Source: Symbiotaphrina buchneri
Taxonomy: Eukaryota > Ascomycota > Symbiotaphrinales > Symbiotaphrinaceae
Direction of reading: 5' to 3'
DNA: 64,000 nucleotides
Assembly (NCBI GenBank): GCA_001599915.1
Contig: BCIG01000005.1
Coordinates: 248,001-312,000 of the forward strand
Made by a program: the position numbers and the translations under genes. The notes under the pieces are model-generated. The model saw nothing but the letters and a program-made list of their open reading frames with translations. It did no database searches and was not told where the DNA came from. This document shows positions 24,618-35,774 of this stretch, piece after piece (the first letter of the stretch is position 1; each line of letters begins with the position of its first letter).

Positions 24618-26636
24618 ATGTCATCACCTACCATGGAACTTCGTCCCTCAGACAAGACCGATGAGTACGTGGCGGCACTATTTCAGATAATAGAGGTCAG
24701 AGAACATCTGATTATGTCTATCTATTTAAGCTAATGTCAAACAGCAAGAAAACCAGGAGGCCAGCCTACGATACTCCCTTAAGGATGATCTGAGTAGCCT
24801 GGAGGGAATACTTTGCAATGCCGGCAACTTCGAAACTGAAAACCTACTATGCCAACAATTTCATTCGGGAAGTTTCGAACATCTTGGACGGGTCTTTGAG
24901 CGATCAGAGGCGACGAGATTGCTGGCAGATCTGGAGGACTTTCAACGAGACCTGCTCTGTACACTCAATGCTGTGATGACCTCAGCCTTCGGAGTGAACA
25001 GCCCAAGCTCGGAGATGGTGTGCTGCATCATCCCTGAGAGATTATGGCTGTCTGGTGGCTGTTATATATGCTTTATGTGTGGTCTTGGGTGTGTAATCTT
25101 GACTGATGATGTCGGCACAGGCTGGGAGAGAGTACGAAGAGGAACATCAACCGAAGGACGAGAAGAGATGCTGGACAGACAGGAAGAGTTGGCAGAGGTC
25201 ATACACGCTGTCGATAAAGGAGTTCCCAAACGAGTCCATCTTGAGCGGTTGCACTTATCCTCTGTTCTTCATTGACGGAAAGCCTCAACACAAGCCATCT
25301 TCCCAACATATATCCCTCTACATTCCACGCTGTCGACAAAGCAGTCGAATCGAGGCTCTCGATTCTTCCATTGACCTGGAAACTGAAATCAAAGAGCGTC
25401 TGAAGGAAGCTATGATGGACTTTGCAAACACTGGATATACGGACGAACTGAGGGATCTGATTAAGTCTGCCAACGATGTCACCATCCTTCGTTATCCTAA
25501 TTACACGGGCATGCAATTTGGAGGGAATCCGGTGCTCGTTGATCCATCGGCTGGATTCCCTTATATCAAGACGATGCAATGCCGTGGGCTCAAAAACGAT
25601 AATGCACTTCCTATAGCGTGTCCCTACGCAGTGGATATCGATGCCACCACCTCGTTGTTGTTTAGGCGGACCGACAAGGATCAGAAACTCAGACTCACTC
25701 CCAGGTGCTTTTTGTGCGCTCTATTGATGAAGCAAAACTTGAAATCGTTCCTCGATAGTAGGAATGACGCCGACGGCAATCGACTATGCAACCCCGGGGG
25801 TAATTTCGGCAGTCCCTGTCCCAATAGTTGCCGGGCTGGTTACAGGATCTGTGAAGATCACCGAGGTACATCACTGACGTGCCATAGAACTGGCGTGAGC
25901 TTACAAAATTTAGTCTCCATAGCACGAAGTGCACTCTCCAACAAACGGAAAGTGCGCAGAGATACCAGCAAAGCGTCCGGTCCTTGCCGCTATTTCGACA
26001 CTGCACAAGATATTATGACGTACTGGAGCAGTCACGACTTTTCCGCCTCTACAGAACTCAAAAAGTTGAAGAAACTACTGTCCGCGGACGCCCTCTTCTT
26101 CATAGATCCAGAATTTATAGCAGCATCAGGAATTCTAATGGAGGTCGCGGTCCTTGATGCGCAAGGTGAGGTGGTTCTGGATGTCAAGATAGACCATTCC
26201 ATGTCAACGAGGGAGTTCACAGAGCGTTGCTGTCGTGACGCTTATGATATAAATTCGGTGAGGAAGGTCCATCGGCATGCCGTCTGAAGAGGCGACCCCT
26301 GGAGTCACTCCGGCGGTCTTGTCGAACTTGCTCGAAAACGTTGGGATATCGAGGGCCTCGGTTTTGCTGGAGTGGAGCTGGAGTGGATGCGACCTGAAAA
26401 TAATTCGGAAGGCTTTGGATGACAAGGACGTTGCATATGACCTTCCAACCGATTATACTACGGTCCTACATCCGTTTCGAAAATCCTTACCTGGTTTCTG
26501 GAGCTTCTTTTTGCCTGTCCTCCATAGTGTGCTCTTCCCACGAAGTGACCGCGCGGCAAATGCGCATCGTGCCGTTGTCGATGCAATGATGCTTTATGAC
26601 GTGACACATTTACTTCAAAGCATGGCTATTTGCTGA
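24618..26636 (+). pseudogene. DEDDh exonuclease-like protein gene, reading frame interrupted
   Basis: Proposed exons are 24618-24695, 24745-25017 and 25121 to about 26280, then a further segment to 26636 in another frame. The first intron (49 nt, GTCAGA donor, CTAATGTCAAACAG end) and second intron (103 nt, GTGTGC donor, GGCACAG acceptor) both keep phase 0. The N-terminal 117 residues are helical and acidic. A Cys-rich central part (RCFLCALLMK, CNPGGNFGSPCPNSC) follows. The exonuclease domain starts with IDPEF (Asp446, Glu448) and continues in the last segment with a conserved-looking Asp (SGCDLKII) and the HxAxxD motif (AHRAVVDAMM). The frame changes within about 30 nt near 26,280. No plausible intron explains it, so a one-base indel, a sequencing error or pseudogenisation is likely. 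The role would be 3'-5' nucleic-acid trimming; the biological target is unknown. Confidence 0.6.
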
Positions 26637-28127
26637 ATTCATCTCTTTCTTGCTGTATAAAGAGAAAGAAATAAAGGAGATGTAATGCTTGAGCCTGACT
26701 AGAAATAACATAACCTGGAAGCTGCACGCTGGTTAATTAACTCATGGATACCTAGTTGATAATATCCTTTACTCCTTTCTAAGGATATGATATCAAGATA
26801 AAATTGCATTTATATGAGCCTGAAGACGTAGTCATTGGTGTCTGAAACCCTGGTCGGCTTCACCCGTCGATCTTTGATAAAGATCTTCGACTGGATAGGA
26901 ACGCAGGCTTGCGGGCGTATCGCAGAATCTTTCTTGTCTTCTTGTGTCATACGCATGGAATAGCGATGAGACGAGAAGGAATACCGAGAGTATCGTCCGA
27001 ACAGTGAAATTGTAGGCTGAAAAATGCTGGCAGCTCCTCCGAAGGTTCTCACCGTGTGGCCCGAACATCTTGTATAGGTACGTCGCCGGATGTTGTTCGC
27101 CTATGTCCCCGGGCCCCCTGAACCCCTTTTCAACAGCTTCACGATTTCAACTGCGCAGTTGAAGCTATCACCCTCAGCTACACGGCCAAATCTGGAAAGT
27201 ACTGAAGTCTGCGCTTTCTATGAGAGCTTATCCCCAATTCGCTCCCCAGTTAGAAGATCATTTTAATTACTACTGTTATAGGGCATCACTAGGTAGCCCT
27301 GGTTCGTAAGACCACAGGTATGGCCAGGCAACTCTCTGCATGAAATCAATGCTTCAAGACTCTTCATGTCAATATTATCGCTTCACAATTCACCCAGAGG
27401 CATGTTCAGTAACATCCAGACTGCCGCCAGTCTCAACGACTGTGTAGCCACTGTGATTCCAATGACTGAGAGAGCACCAGTCATGTTACAGTGGCTGCGT
27501 TTTTCTATTATTATATTTCCTATCAAGTACATGTCCGCAGGATGTATCCCGAATCGCAGCAATAGACACCTTGCTGCACAGTGTTCTTGGCGGCGGAGGA
27601 CCTCCGCTCTCGCTTGGCAGCCCTTCCCGCCCCTTGCCCTAAGGGACCCCACCAGACCCACAAAATACGAAAAAAAGCATTTGCGCAAAGAAAGAGAGTT
27701 GAGATATCATCACTAAACAGTGCCAGAGGAATCTCCTCCAGCAAAAATAAATTGGGTTGGAAAGTAGGATACCGCCTCCAATTTTCCCCCGCCCCCTATG
27801 TGTCCCCGGAGCAGGATCCAAGGACCCTGACGTCCCGGAATGTCAAGTAGAAGTGTGATAAAGAATCCCAGACGTTCCCGTAGCTGGTGCCGATGTTGTC
27901 TTGCTGTAGTTGAACCCATATTGCACGTCATTCGCTGATAATACTTGTGTATCAGCCCAAGGCAGAGTTTTCGACCCCGGCTTGGAAAAGACCTTTCCCA
28001 ACCCTTTCAGGCCATAAAACTAGGCTCAAAAGATGCAGAATTGAAGAGAGATGGAGCTGAGACAAGACCCGTCACCAAAAAAGCACACCTGACCTAGAAA
28101 ATCCTTCCAATAGGCAAAAAAGTTGTT
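26637..28127. other. Gene-free region
   Basis: About 1.5 kb. The first part is AT-rich (about 26,640-26,830). Several ORFs of 60-115 codons exist in both strands, but none has a good start context or a recognisable motif. I see no transposon ends or repeats in it. Confidence 0.45.
28116..28121 (-). terminator. RNA polymerase III terminator of tRNA-Leu
   Basis: Six consecutive A on the plus strand give TTTTTT on the minus strand, 7 nt after the 3' end of the tRNA. This is the standard Pol III stop signal. Confidence 0.85.
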
Positions 28128-28244
28128 TGATGGGAGTGGGACTCGAACCCACGCTCCTTGCGGAACCAGGAGACATCTGCGATGCTTGCAAGTGCTGTTA
28201 AGGTGACCTTAACCTGGCGCCATAACCAACTCGGCCATCCCACC
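28128..28244 (-). tRNA. tRNA-Leu (AAG anticodon) with a 35-nt intron
   Basis: The minus strand folds as a class II tRNA. The acceptor stem GGTGGGA pairs with TCCCATC (one G-T pair) and is followed by A73. The D arm contains TGGCCGAG, the anticodon stem is CCAGG/CCTGG, and a long variable arm (TCC-GCAA-GGA) marks it as Leu. The T arm is GTGGG-TTCGAGT-CCCAC, carrying the B box. The anticodon AAG is at plus-strand 28208-28210. An intron of 35 nt (28206-28172) sits after position 37, the usual nuclear site, leaving an 82-nt mature tRNA. The anticodon loop and intron start form a perfect inverted repeat (GTTAAGG TGA CCTTAAC, 28197-28213), consistent with anticodon-intron pairing in the precursor. 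Confidence 0.95.
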
Positions 28245-29717
28245 GTTGTTGAAGAAGATATCCTAAAAGATATATATGAGCTTAGCCATCTTTTGCAGAA
28301 AGACAGCCGTCAGGACAAGAACCAGCCAAAGTCCGCGGCAGATCAGGAACTCCTAAGCGAGGAGAAGTTCTGGGCCAGTTTCCAGTCCTGATGTTCGTCG
28401 TTTGGATGCAAATCTGGGTACCGGCCATCCCTCCTAGGTCGTTCGACATATAAGCCCTTGCTGGGCAGTATCTCGGCCGTTGTTTAGCAATCCCTGCATA
28501 CCCAGTGAGACTAGCACACTCAGGAAGCGTAGAACAGCTTGCCAATATTGCTCCTGGTTGTTTGATCGCGGGAAAAGTTCTCCGGGGTAAGGGCACAGCC
28601 AACGGCTGAAACATTCAGGAACCGGAGAATCGGCGAAAACCATGACTTTGTCGTCCTGGAATATGCCTATCAAGTCTTTCTCCAGTTCGATCTTCAACAT
28701 ATGAGAGCTTCAAGGACTCGGTGTTCTTGTCCCTGAAAGTCCTCTCTCGCCGCGATGTCTGGCATCGCGTTAGCGCGCGTCGAGTTCTCCCAGAAGAGAT
28801 AGGGGTAGAACCTCTGAATTGAATTGCACAGGAAATTAAAGATAACGTATTGACAAACCGAACACTAAACAGGACCGCAGACATATGAAGGGTATCATCC
28901 TGAAATGTGCGCCTCGGGGTATATGAACGTCTGGATATAGGGGTTGATGGGGTATCATGCTGCAGTTGGAAGGAAACTGTACAGGCGACTCTCAACTTCG
29001 AACAAAGACATGGACTACCGAATGAAATGACCTGACTGGTATTGACTGTGGCTAAGATGCATGGTCTTGAAAGGACTACATTTCTCTTTTGTTCTAATGC
29101 GTTTATCATACATAATTTTAACGAAGTCTCATGCATTCAAGGAGGAAGCGTCTTCTCTGCGAGCACCAGTTGTCATGGAAATATTTGTCTATTTTTTCTA
29201 TCTCCTGTTACAAGCCTACGCATTATTTCCGAGAGTGCTGGCTGTATGGACATGGCTGGCAATTTTCGAGATCGAGTGCAGTCTCGAATTCACTGCCCCT
29301 GGCGCGTCACCGAGACTTGTCATGGCAACCTGCACCCTGTTTTCGCGTACAACTTACCGCCTCCGAGCGCCTAACCCGTCCAACTCTCCGACGTCAACCT
29401 TTCTGATCCTCATTTCCTTCATCTCCTACCTTCTCTCAGAATAATCTCAGGTCGTAGACCAAGCAGGTCCTTCTGCTCTACTGCGTCACTGACACGCCAC
29501 GGCTTCTCAGCTCCCCCTTGGACCCTGAAGCCTCTTGTGCATAAAGGACAACGGACGACACTCGTACCTTGGTCCATCAAAACCAACTGCTCTTCGTCCA
29601 CTGCTCGCCTTGACCTTGGCGGTAACCCAGCCCTTCTGATTACCGATCGTCCACATCTCTCAACGATTCACAGGCCCACCTGATTTCAGATAATCCTACA
29701 CACACACGTGCACTGGC
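28245..29717. other. Intergenic region upstream of the coiled-coil gene
   Basis: About 1.47 kb. It contains one doubtful minus-strand ORF (listed separately) and, over about 29,330-29,710, a CT-rich tract that probably includes the promoter and leader of the gene starting at 29718. Nothing else is recognised. Confidence 0.4.
28434..28700 (-). CDS. Doubtful small ORF, 88 aa
   Basis: An ATG-started frame begins MLKIELEKDLIGIFQDD and includes a plausible hydrophobic helix (YWQAVLRFLSVLVSLGMQGLL). The composition is more protein-like than the neighbouring ORFs. It has no recognised domain and no supporting splice or promoter signal, and it could be a remnant or a chance ORF. Confidence 0.2.
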   Translation of the reverse strand: MLKIELEKDLIGIFQDDKVMVFADSPVPECFSRWLCPYPGELFPRSNNQEQYWQAVLRFLSVLVSLGMQGLLNNGRDTAQQGLICRTT

Positions 29718-31202
29718 ATGACTTCCTCACTTGACCTCGCCTCTGCAGCCGAGGTTCTTGGCTGGGTGAATGATGTTGATACACTCTTACAGTGGTTGAG
29801 AGGATTTGCTTTCCGACCTCACTGGGAAGAATTCAGAAGAGACTGGATCGACATCGGTTGCTTGGACTTCGCATCGATCGATCTTGACACGATCATTCAG
29901 AAATGTTGGTGTGACTGGAATGAACAGTTGCAAGGTCGTCCTACAAAGTATCTCTCTGAGCCACCCGTGAAGTTTGGATGGAAGTCTGTCGACCATTACT
30001 GTCGGCTCATTTGCAAAGCCGTACATTGTAATACGTACATTGCTCCCTTTGCAGGCTCACCTTGGTCATTCAAGGTTCGCTACGCTAAGGTTTTCCACGT
30101 AGTGAACGTGGTTCAGTATGATAATGGTTCCGCTGGACAAGGCCTGGTCTTTGGACGCGCCGCACTTACTAGCAGTCGTGCTTTCGGGAACGACATCACC
30201 AATGTGCCTCCCGCTACCGCTACGTCTATGACGCAGTCAGCTGCGGTTGGCAACTCCAACTACACCGGCGCCATGGACCCAGGCCGCCGGAAACACATTC
30301 TTGATGCCGACGAGGATATGGCGCTGGAGGACACCATAGTTGTGAATTCAGGAGCCAAGAAGCTCAAACTTACCGGTACAGATGTGGCGCCTGTGACTTT
30401 CAGAAGGGCTGCTGTACGCTCTGTTAATAACCCAGGAACCGAAAATCAGCCGGATAGAGAAGCGCTCGGCGCCAGTGCAGGGCTTATGGAAGAACCCATC
30501 GGCCGAACAATCGATTACCTTGAGAAAGAGAACAAGCGGTTGAAGAAGGAGATCGGAAGGTTGAACCAGCTGAGCCAGGGGAGAATCAAGGCACAGTCAC
30601 AGGCCGCTTCTCTCAAAACGCAGTTAGCCAGCCTTCAAGCGGAAACAAAGCCTCTGAAAGAGAAATTCACTGCTCTTGTCCGCCAACTTAATGCGCAAGG
30701 CCAAGAGAAGAATACCGCAATGAGGGAAGCCCAGAGGCTTAGAAAGGAGGTAGCGCTGCTCATAAATGCACTTTCAGAACCGGTGCAGCCTCCGTCGGGC
30801 ATGATTGAAGTGATGAACATGCTGCCGATCATGCGAGATCTCAGCTGTGCCAAGATCATTGCGCAGGAGGCAGCTGAGAGCGCTATGAGGACCCTGGCAA
30901 AGACAAAGGCCGAGCTTCTCTACCAGCGGGATCAGCTTGACTCAACACACAAACGATTGCAGAGCTCTTTCTACGGAGCCCAGTCAAGGTTTAGTCAAGC
31001 GGCACGACTCTGCGAGAATCGTGAGAGGATGATCAACGACGCTATTGAGGAGTATGGAAGAGAGTTGGTTGTCGTCAGGAATCTTTCTCGCGAAGTGGAT
31101 GACGCGCTTGATACATTACCAGAAGGATCGGTGCTGCGGAAGGAGATCAAGATCCACAGGGAGCAGAGACGAATCGGTCTCCTGCCTCCTCAGTCAAACT
31201 AG
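29718..31202 (+). CDS. Hypothetical coiled-coil protein, 494 aa, single exon
   Basis: The ATG at 29718 opens 494 codons without interruption. Residues 1-150 look like a compact Trp/Tyr/Cys-rich domain (VDTLLQWLRGFAFRPHWEEF, KCWCDWNEQL, KFGWKSVDHYCRLICKAV). Residues about 190-260 are a linker with a basic patch (AKKLKLTG) that could be a nuclear signal. Residues about 265-360 and 395-480 are strongly heptad-like coiled coil (YLEKENKRLKKEIGRLNQL and following), broken by a short segment around PVQPPSGMIEVMNMLPIM. No enzyme motif is visible. The layout (globular N terminus, basic patch, long coiled coil) resembles that of the protein at 2.9-4.3 kb, but I see no clear sequence similarity. Family unknown, probably restricted to related fungi. 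Confidence 0.7.
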   Translation: MTSSLDLASAAEVLGWVNDVDTLLQWLRGFAFRPHWEEFRRDWIDIGCLDFASIDLDTIIQKCWCDWNEQLQGRPTKYLSEPPVKFGWKSVDHYCRLICKAVHCNTYIAPFAGSPWSFKVRYAKVFHVVNVVQYDNGSAGQGLVFGRAALTSSRAFGNDITNVPPATATSMTQSAAVGNSNYTGAMDPGRRKHILDADEDMALEDTIVVNSGAKKLKLTGTDVAPVTFRRAAVRSVNNPGTENQPDREALGASAGLMEEPIGRTIDYLEKENKRLKKEIGRLNQLSQGRIKAQSQAASLKTQLASLQAETKPLKEKFTALVRQLNAQGQEKNTAMREAQRLRKEVALLINALSEPVQPPSGMIEVMNMLPIMRDLSCAKIIAQEAAESAMRTLAKTKAELLYQRDQLDSTHKRLQSSFYGAQSRFSQAARLCENRERMINDAIEEYGRELVVVRNLSREVDDALDTLPEGSVLRKEIKIHREQRRIGLLPPQSN

Positions 31203-32201
31203 TCAGCCCTTGTCCTCTGTACGCTCTTGACACAAATCAGCGCGATTCGAGAACTGTCAAGGGCTTTCTGGTACAACGGACATGAGCAGAAGATCGACTG
31301 TTCGAGTGGCTACAAGGAAATATGATGAGTGGAGTCCTTGCTTGGTGTTGAAATGGAGTACTTGGCGGTAGTTCTTGCAAAGCCACCCACGGACGGTTAT
31401 GGAAATGTCGATGATCGTTTTCCTCATTGCTATTATGCCGCTCTCTTGTTATTGTTCGCTATGTTACTGCTGCATGAATTAAGGGAAGCAGATTCTCGGT
31501 TGCTCTAAGCTTTTCCTGTACGCTCCCTCTTTGATGAATGATTGTAAGAGCTTCATAAGCTACTACAACTAATTGAAGGCACTCATTGACTTCTGTTCAA
31601 ACATTACTGAAGCCTTCGGCCCACCTCACTCTTCCGGGGCGTCCCACTTTATCAAACACTGTATGGGACATAATATTTAGCCTCCACTAGTGACCCTGCA
31701 TCCATAGCTGTACCCTTTTGAAACAACGTAGATGGACTGCCGGATGATCTGACATCATACTCCAAGCACTCAGCCTCTCTAAGCCATTTTATGACATTTC
31801 CTCCTTCCGGGACCGGCCATTTCTTATATTAGGCACATTAATTATACCTCCGTTATGATGAATGATGATGTTGCCCATCAAGGGGGCTTTTATTACTTCT
31901 TCCTCTTCTACAAGGATATCGGTTGAGGTGCAGGACGAGCCTATCTCCGATAATCGGAGGACCCCACGCGATAAATACCCCGCAAAATCACGATAAGGAA
32001 GCACAGCAGAACTACGAGCCAATTGCTCTGAGCAAAGTTAAGCTTGTTGACTGGATCAAAGGAAGAACTCTGGAAAACACACAGTGCTTTGAGCAAGCAC
32101 CAAATCGGGAAGAGAAGCAGTGCATTTCCGCCCTGCAGTTCGCTCCACTACTACCTACATAACCTTCCCTGAGCTCTCGCACAAGTCGTGGACATACGGC
32201 A
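31203..32201. other. Intergenic region
   Basis: About 1 kb between two same-strand genes. Short ORFs only, on both strands. I see no RNA gene or repeat, and the part nearest 32202 presumably holds the methyltransferase promoter. Confidence 0.45.
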
Positions 32202-33017
32202 ATGGCTTCCAAAACTGCTGTTTACACCCACGGCCATCATGCCTCGGTCCTCCGCTCCCACAGCTGGCGCACAGCCGCCAACTCCTGCGCTTATCTCCTT
32301 CCCTCGCTCACACCGCACATGAACATCCTGGACATAGGCTGCGGACCGGGCACCATCACCGCCGACCTGGCGGCCCTAGTCCCGGAAGGCTCAGTCACAG
32401 CCGTCGAAGCTTCAGCGTCTGTACTCAAAGACGCCGAAGCCGCGGCGGCAAAGAAGGGCGTGCAGAACATCCGCTTCGCCACGGGCGATATTCACGCGTT
32501 GGACTTCCCGGACGATACCTTCGACGTGGTGCACGTGCATCAGGTGCTCCAGCATGTCGGAGACCCGGTCCAGGCGCTCAAGGAGATGCGGCGCGTTGCG
32601 AAGCCTGGAGGCGTCGTGGCCGCGCGGGAATCTGATTACTCGGCCTTTACGTGGTACCCGGAGGTGCCGGGCATGAGGGACTGGCAGAGCTTATATCTCA
32701 AAGTCGCGAGGGCCAATGGCGGAGAGCCCGATGCGGGCAGGATGCTGCATGCGTGGGCGAAGAAGGCGGGCTTCACGAGGGAGCAGATCACGTCTTCGGC
32801 CACCAATTGGTGCTATGCTACGCCGGAGGAGGTTGCGTGGTGGAGCGATCTCTGGGCGGAGCGGACGGTGGCCTCGGCATTTGCGAAGACGGCGATTGAG
32901 AATAAATGCGCGACGGAGGAATCGTTGCAGCAGATATCGAAGGTATGGAGGCAGTGGGGCGAGGAGGACGATGCCTGGTTCGTGGTGCTGAGCGGGGAGA
33001 TTCTGTGCCATAAGTAA
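32202..33017 (+). CDS. SAM-dependent methyltransferase, class I (UbiE/COQ5-like)
   Basis: A single exon encodes 271 aa, with its ATG in GGCAATGG context. SAM-binding motif I is ILDIGCGPG (residues 42-50), followed by VTAVEAS (acidic motif II), ATGDIHALDFPDDTFDVVHVHQVLQH (motif III region, residues 92-117) and an EMRRVAKPGGVV motif. The fold is the Methyltransf_11/25 type that methylates small molecules such as quinones, sterols or polyketide-like metabolites. The substrate cannot be deduced. There is no signal or membrane segment, so it is probably cytosolic. Third codon positions are almost all G or C, more biased than the coiled-coil gene upstream. The next two same-strand genes (membrane protein, dehydrogenase) could belong to the same pathway, which is inference from proximity only. 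Confidence 0.9.
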   Translation: MASKTAVYTHGHHASVLRSHSWRTAANSCAYLLPSLTPHMNILDIGCGPGTITADLAALVPEGSVTAVEASASVLKDAEAAAAKKGVQNIRFATGDIHALDFPDDTFDVVHVHQVLQHVGDPVQALKEMRRVAKPGGVVAARESDYSAFTWYPEVPGMRDWQSLYLKVARANGGEPDAGRMLHAWAKKAGFTREQITSSATNWCYATPEEVAWWSDLWAERTVASAFAKTAIENKCATEESLQQISKVWRQWGEEDDAWFVVLSGEILCHK

Positions 33018-33591
33018 AGCATTGAGATAGGGATGCAGTATATATATGAAACCAAAAGCATTTGAACATAACATTGAACAACTTAAGTGGGACTGGATCG
33101 AAGCATTCTTTAACTGATGCTCTAGGTGTAAATTCCCCCCTGAACTATAAGGTCAGGGGCCCCGAAGGAGCTGCAACAGAAAACCGCGATCATCCCGAGT
33201 CAACGTGAAGCCAAGATACTGACAGTCCGTAAATAGCAACCATTTATTGGTGAACGGGATGGTAAACTACCTTACCTACGAACAACGGGCCAGGCAGTAA
33301 TACCCCGGTAATGGAACTTTCATCCGATGTCAAGCACATGCTGTGGTCTCGAACAGTCGCTTGGCTCACATGATAGTCCGTATGGAGTATCAAATCCGGC
33401 AATTCACATGCGAGTCACACCACACCCGGGGATCGTGATAAATTGCAACCTCGGAATACGCATGAGAGCAAAGGTATATAGAACTCGCCGTTCGGGACTA
33501 CAGGCCCATCCATTGATACCATATCTACACCTCTACAATTATATCAAAAACCCTACAGAGATCATTTACATTCAATCACAGCCAACCACAA
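33018..33591. other. Intergenic region
   Basis: About 570 nt, rather AT-rich in its second half (ATATCTACACC, AATTATATC). It probably acts as promoter for the membrane-protein gene. No other feature is seen. Confidence 0.45.
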
Positions 33592-34182
33592 ATGGCAACC
33601 ACCCAACCACCAGGCCTAACACTCCGCCTGTTACCCGTCCTCTCCAGCACCGCATCGCTCACCTTCGCAGCCACACAGGGCCTCGCCGTCGTGCCCTTCT
33701 ACCGGCCGGGCATCCTCGGCAGCCAGATCGCCGAGTGGTACGACGGCTGGGTCTGGCACAGCATCGGCGTCGCCTTCCTGCTGGGCACCACGTCTACCGT
33801 CGCGGGCTTCCTCAACTGGAAGCATGCCCCCAGTAGCCCCCTCGCGCGCTCCTTCTACGGATGGGGCGCCGTTGCGGCACTGGCGCATTTCCTTTCGCCG
33901 CCTTGGGTGAGTTTGCCCTGACATACCTTACCCTACCTCACCTTACCCGCTTGAGCACCGTCTTGTTTGCTTTTTTGAGGGGGGTTGGAAGTTGAATTGG
34001 CGGGATAGGAGCTGATGAACAGAATATAGGTCCAGCAATCGGTTGCGAAACTCATCTTCGGAGACGCGCAGGATGAGAAGCAGGAGTTGAGGAGCTGGCT
34101 GAGGGTCCATGCTGCACGAACCCTGTTGTGCGATGTGCCGGCGTTACTGCTGTTTTTGGGAGGTTTATATCACGCCATCTAA
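33592..34182 (+). CDS. Small integral membrane protein, possibly DUF1772-like
   Basis: Two exons (33592-33906, 34030-34182) give 155 aa. The 123-nt intron begins GTGAGT and ends AATATAG, in phase 0, joining SPPW to VQQSVAKL. Four hydrophobic segments are visible at about 8-30, 52-72, 88-104 and 135-153. The motif SWLRVHAARTLLCDVPALLLFLG near the C terminus is reminiscent of DUF1772 proteins, a family that includes anthrone oxygenases of fungal polyketide pathways. The resemblance is from memory and weak. If correct, it would oxidise a small aromatic substrate in a membrane. Its neighbours, a methyltransferase and a dehydrogenase on the same strand, fit a small metabolic group, but no synthase is present in the window. 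Confidence 0.75.
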
Positions 34183-34764
34183 GTTCCTCGGTGGGACGGA
34201 CCGAGGTTGGTGATTTTCCTTTGGAGGTGCTCGCATGTCATGCATGTGACTGTCGCTACCGCTGGTGTACTAGGCGTTCAAAACACCCATAACGGTGGGG
34301 ATCTCGAAAAGAGAGTTTTATTGTCATTTTGATATTCATCTGAATATATGGACTTTTATATTCATTAAAATACTGGGCATATGGAAAAGCTCCACGGGCG
34401 TCTTTTGTTGGACCAGCGGGCCAGCCATGCAGCGCTCGGCAAAGCTTCCTCGATCTCAAGCCACCAAGCAAACACTGCAAACATGGCCCGAGCTTGGCTT
34501 CATCCGTTCCAGAACAGGAAATCCGTGATGCGCAATCCCCGCATCCTAGCGCAGGAGTCGCTGCAATTGCGCTCCCTGGACCCACGTACTGTAGTTTGAA
34601 GAAGCAAGGTAGGCGCGGCAGCGAGACCGCCTACGTCTCTGCTCTCGTTCCCACATATATCATCCATTGTGCGAAAGAAGGAAGAGGCATATTGCTGTCC
34701 CTCTTGTTCAGCGTCGTTACTGCAGACTCCTGGCTTGAAGAAGTCGACAGGCTCAATTGCTACA
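34183..34764. other. Intergenic region
   Basis: About 580 nt. The open frame of the dehydrogenase extends back to about 34669 but without an ATG before 34765, so this is taken as promoter and leader. Nothing else is recognised. Confidence 0.45.

Positions 34765-35774
<1,010 letters not shown>

Noticed and set aside
26235-26304. Intron that would bridge the frame change in the exonuclease-like gene
   Set aside because: The phases agree, but the donor (GTGACG) is weak, no branch site is visible, and it would remove residues that look conserved.
26637-28127. Possible transposon remnant in a gene-free, partly AT-rich stretch
   Set aside because: I found no terminal repeats, no target-site duplication and no transposase-like or reverse-transcriptase-like residues in any frame.
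32120-32635. Large ORF overlapping the methyltransferase in another frame
   Set aside because: It is Arg/Pro/Gly-rich with no motif, a shadow caused by the strong GC bias at third codon positions of the methyltransferase.
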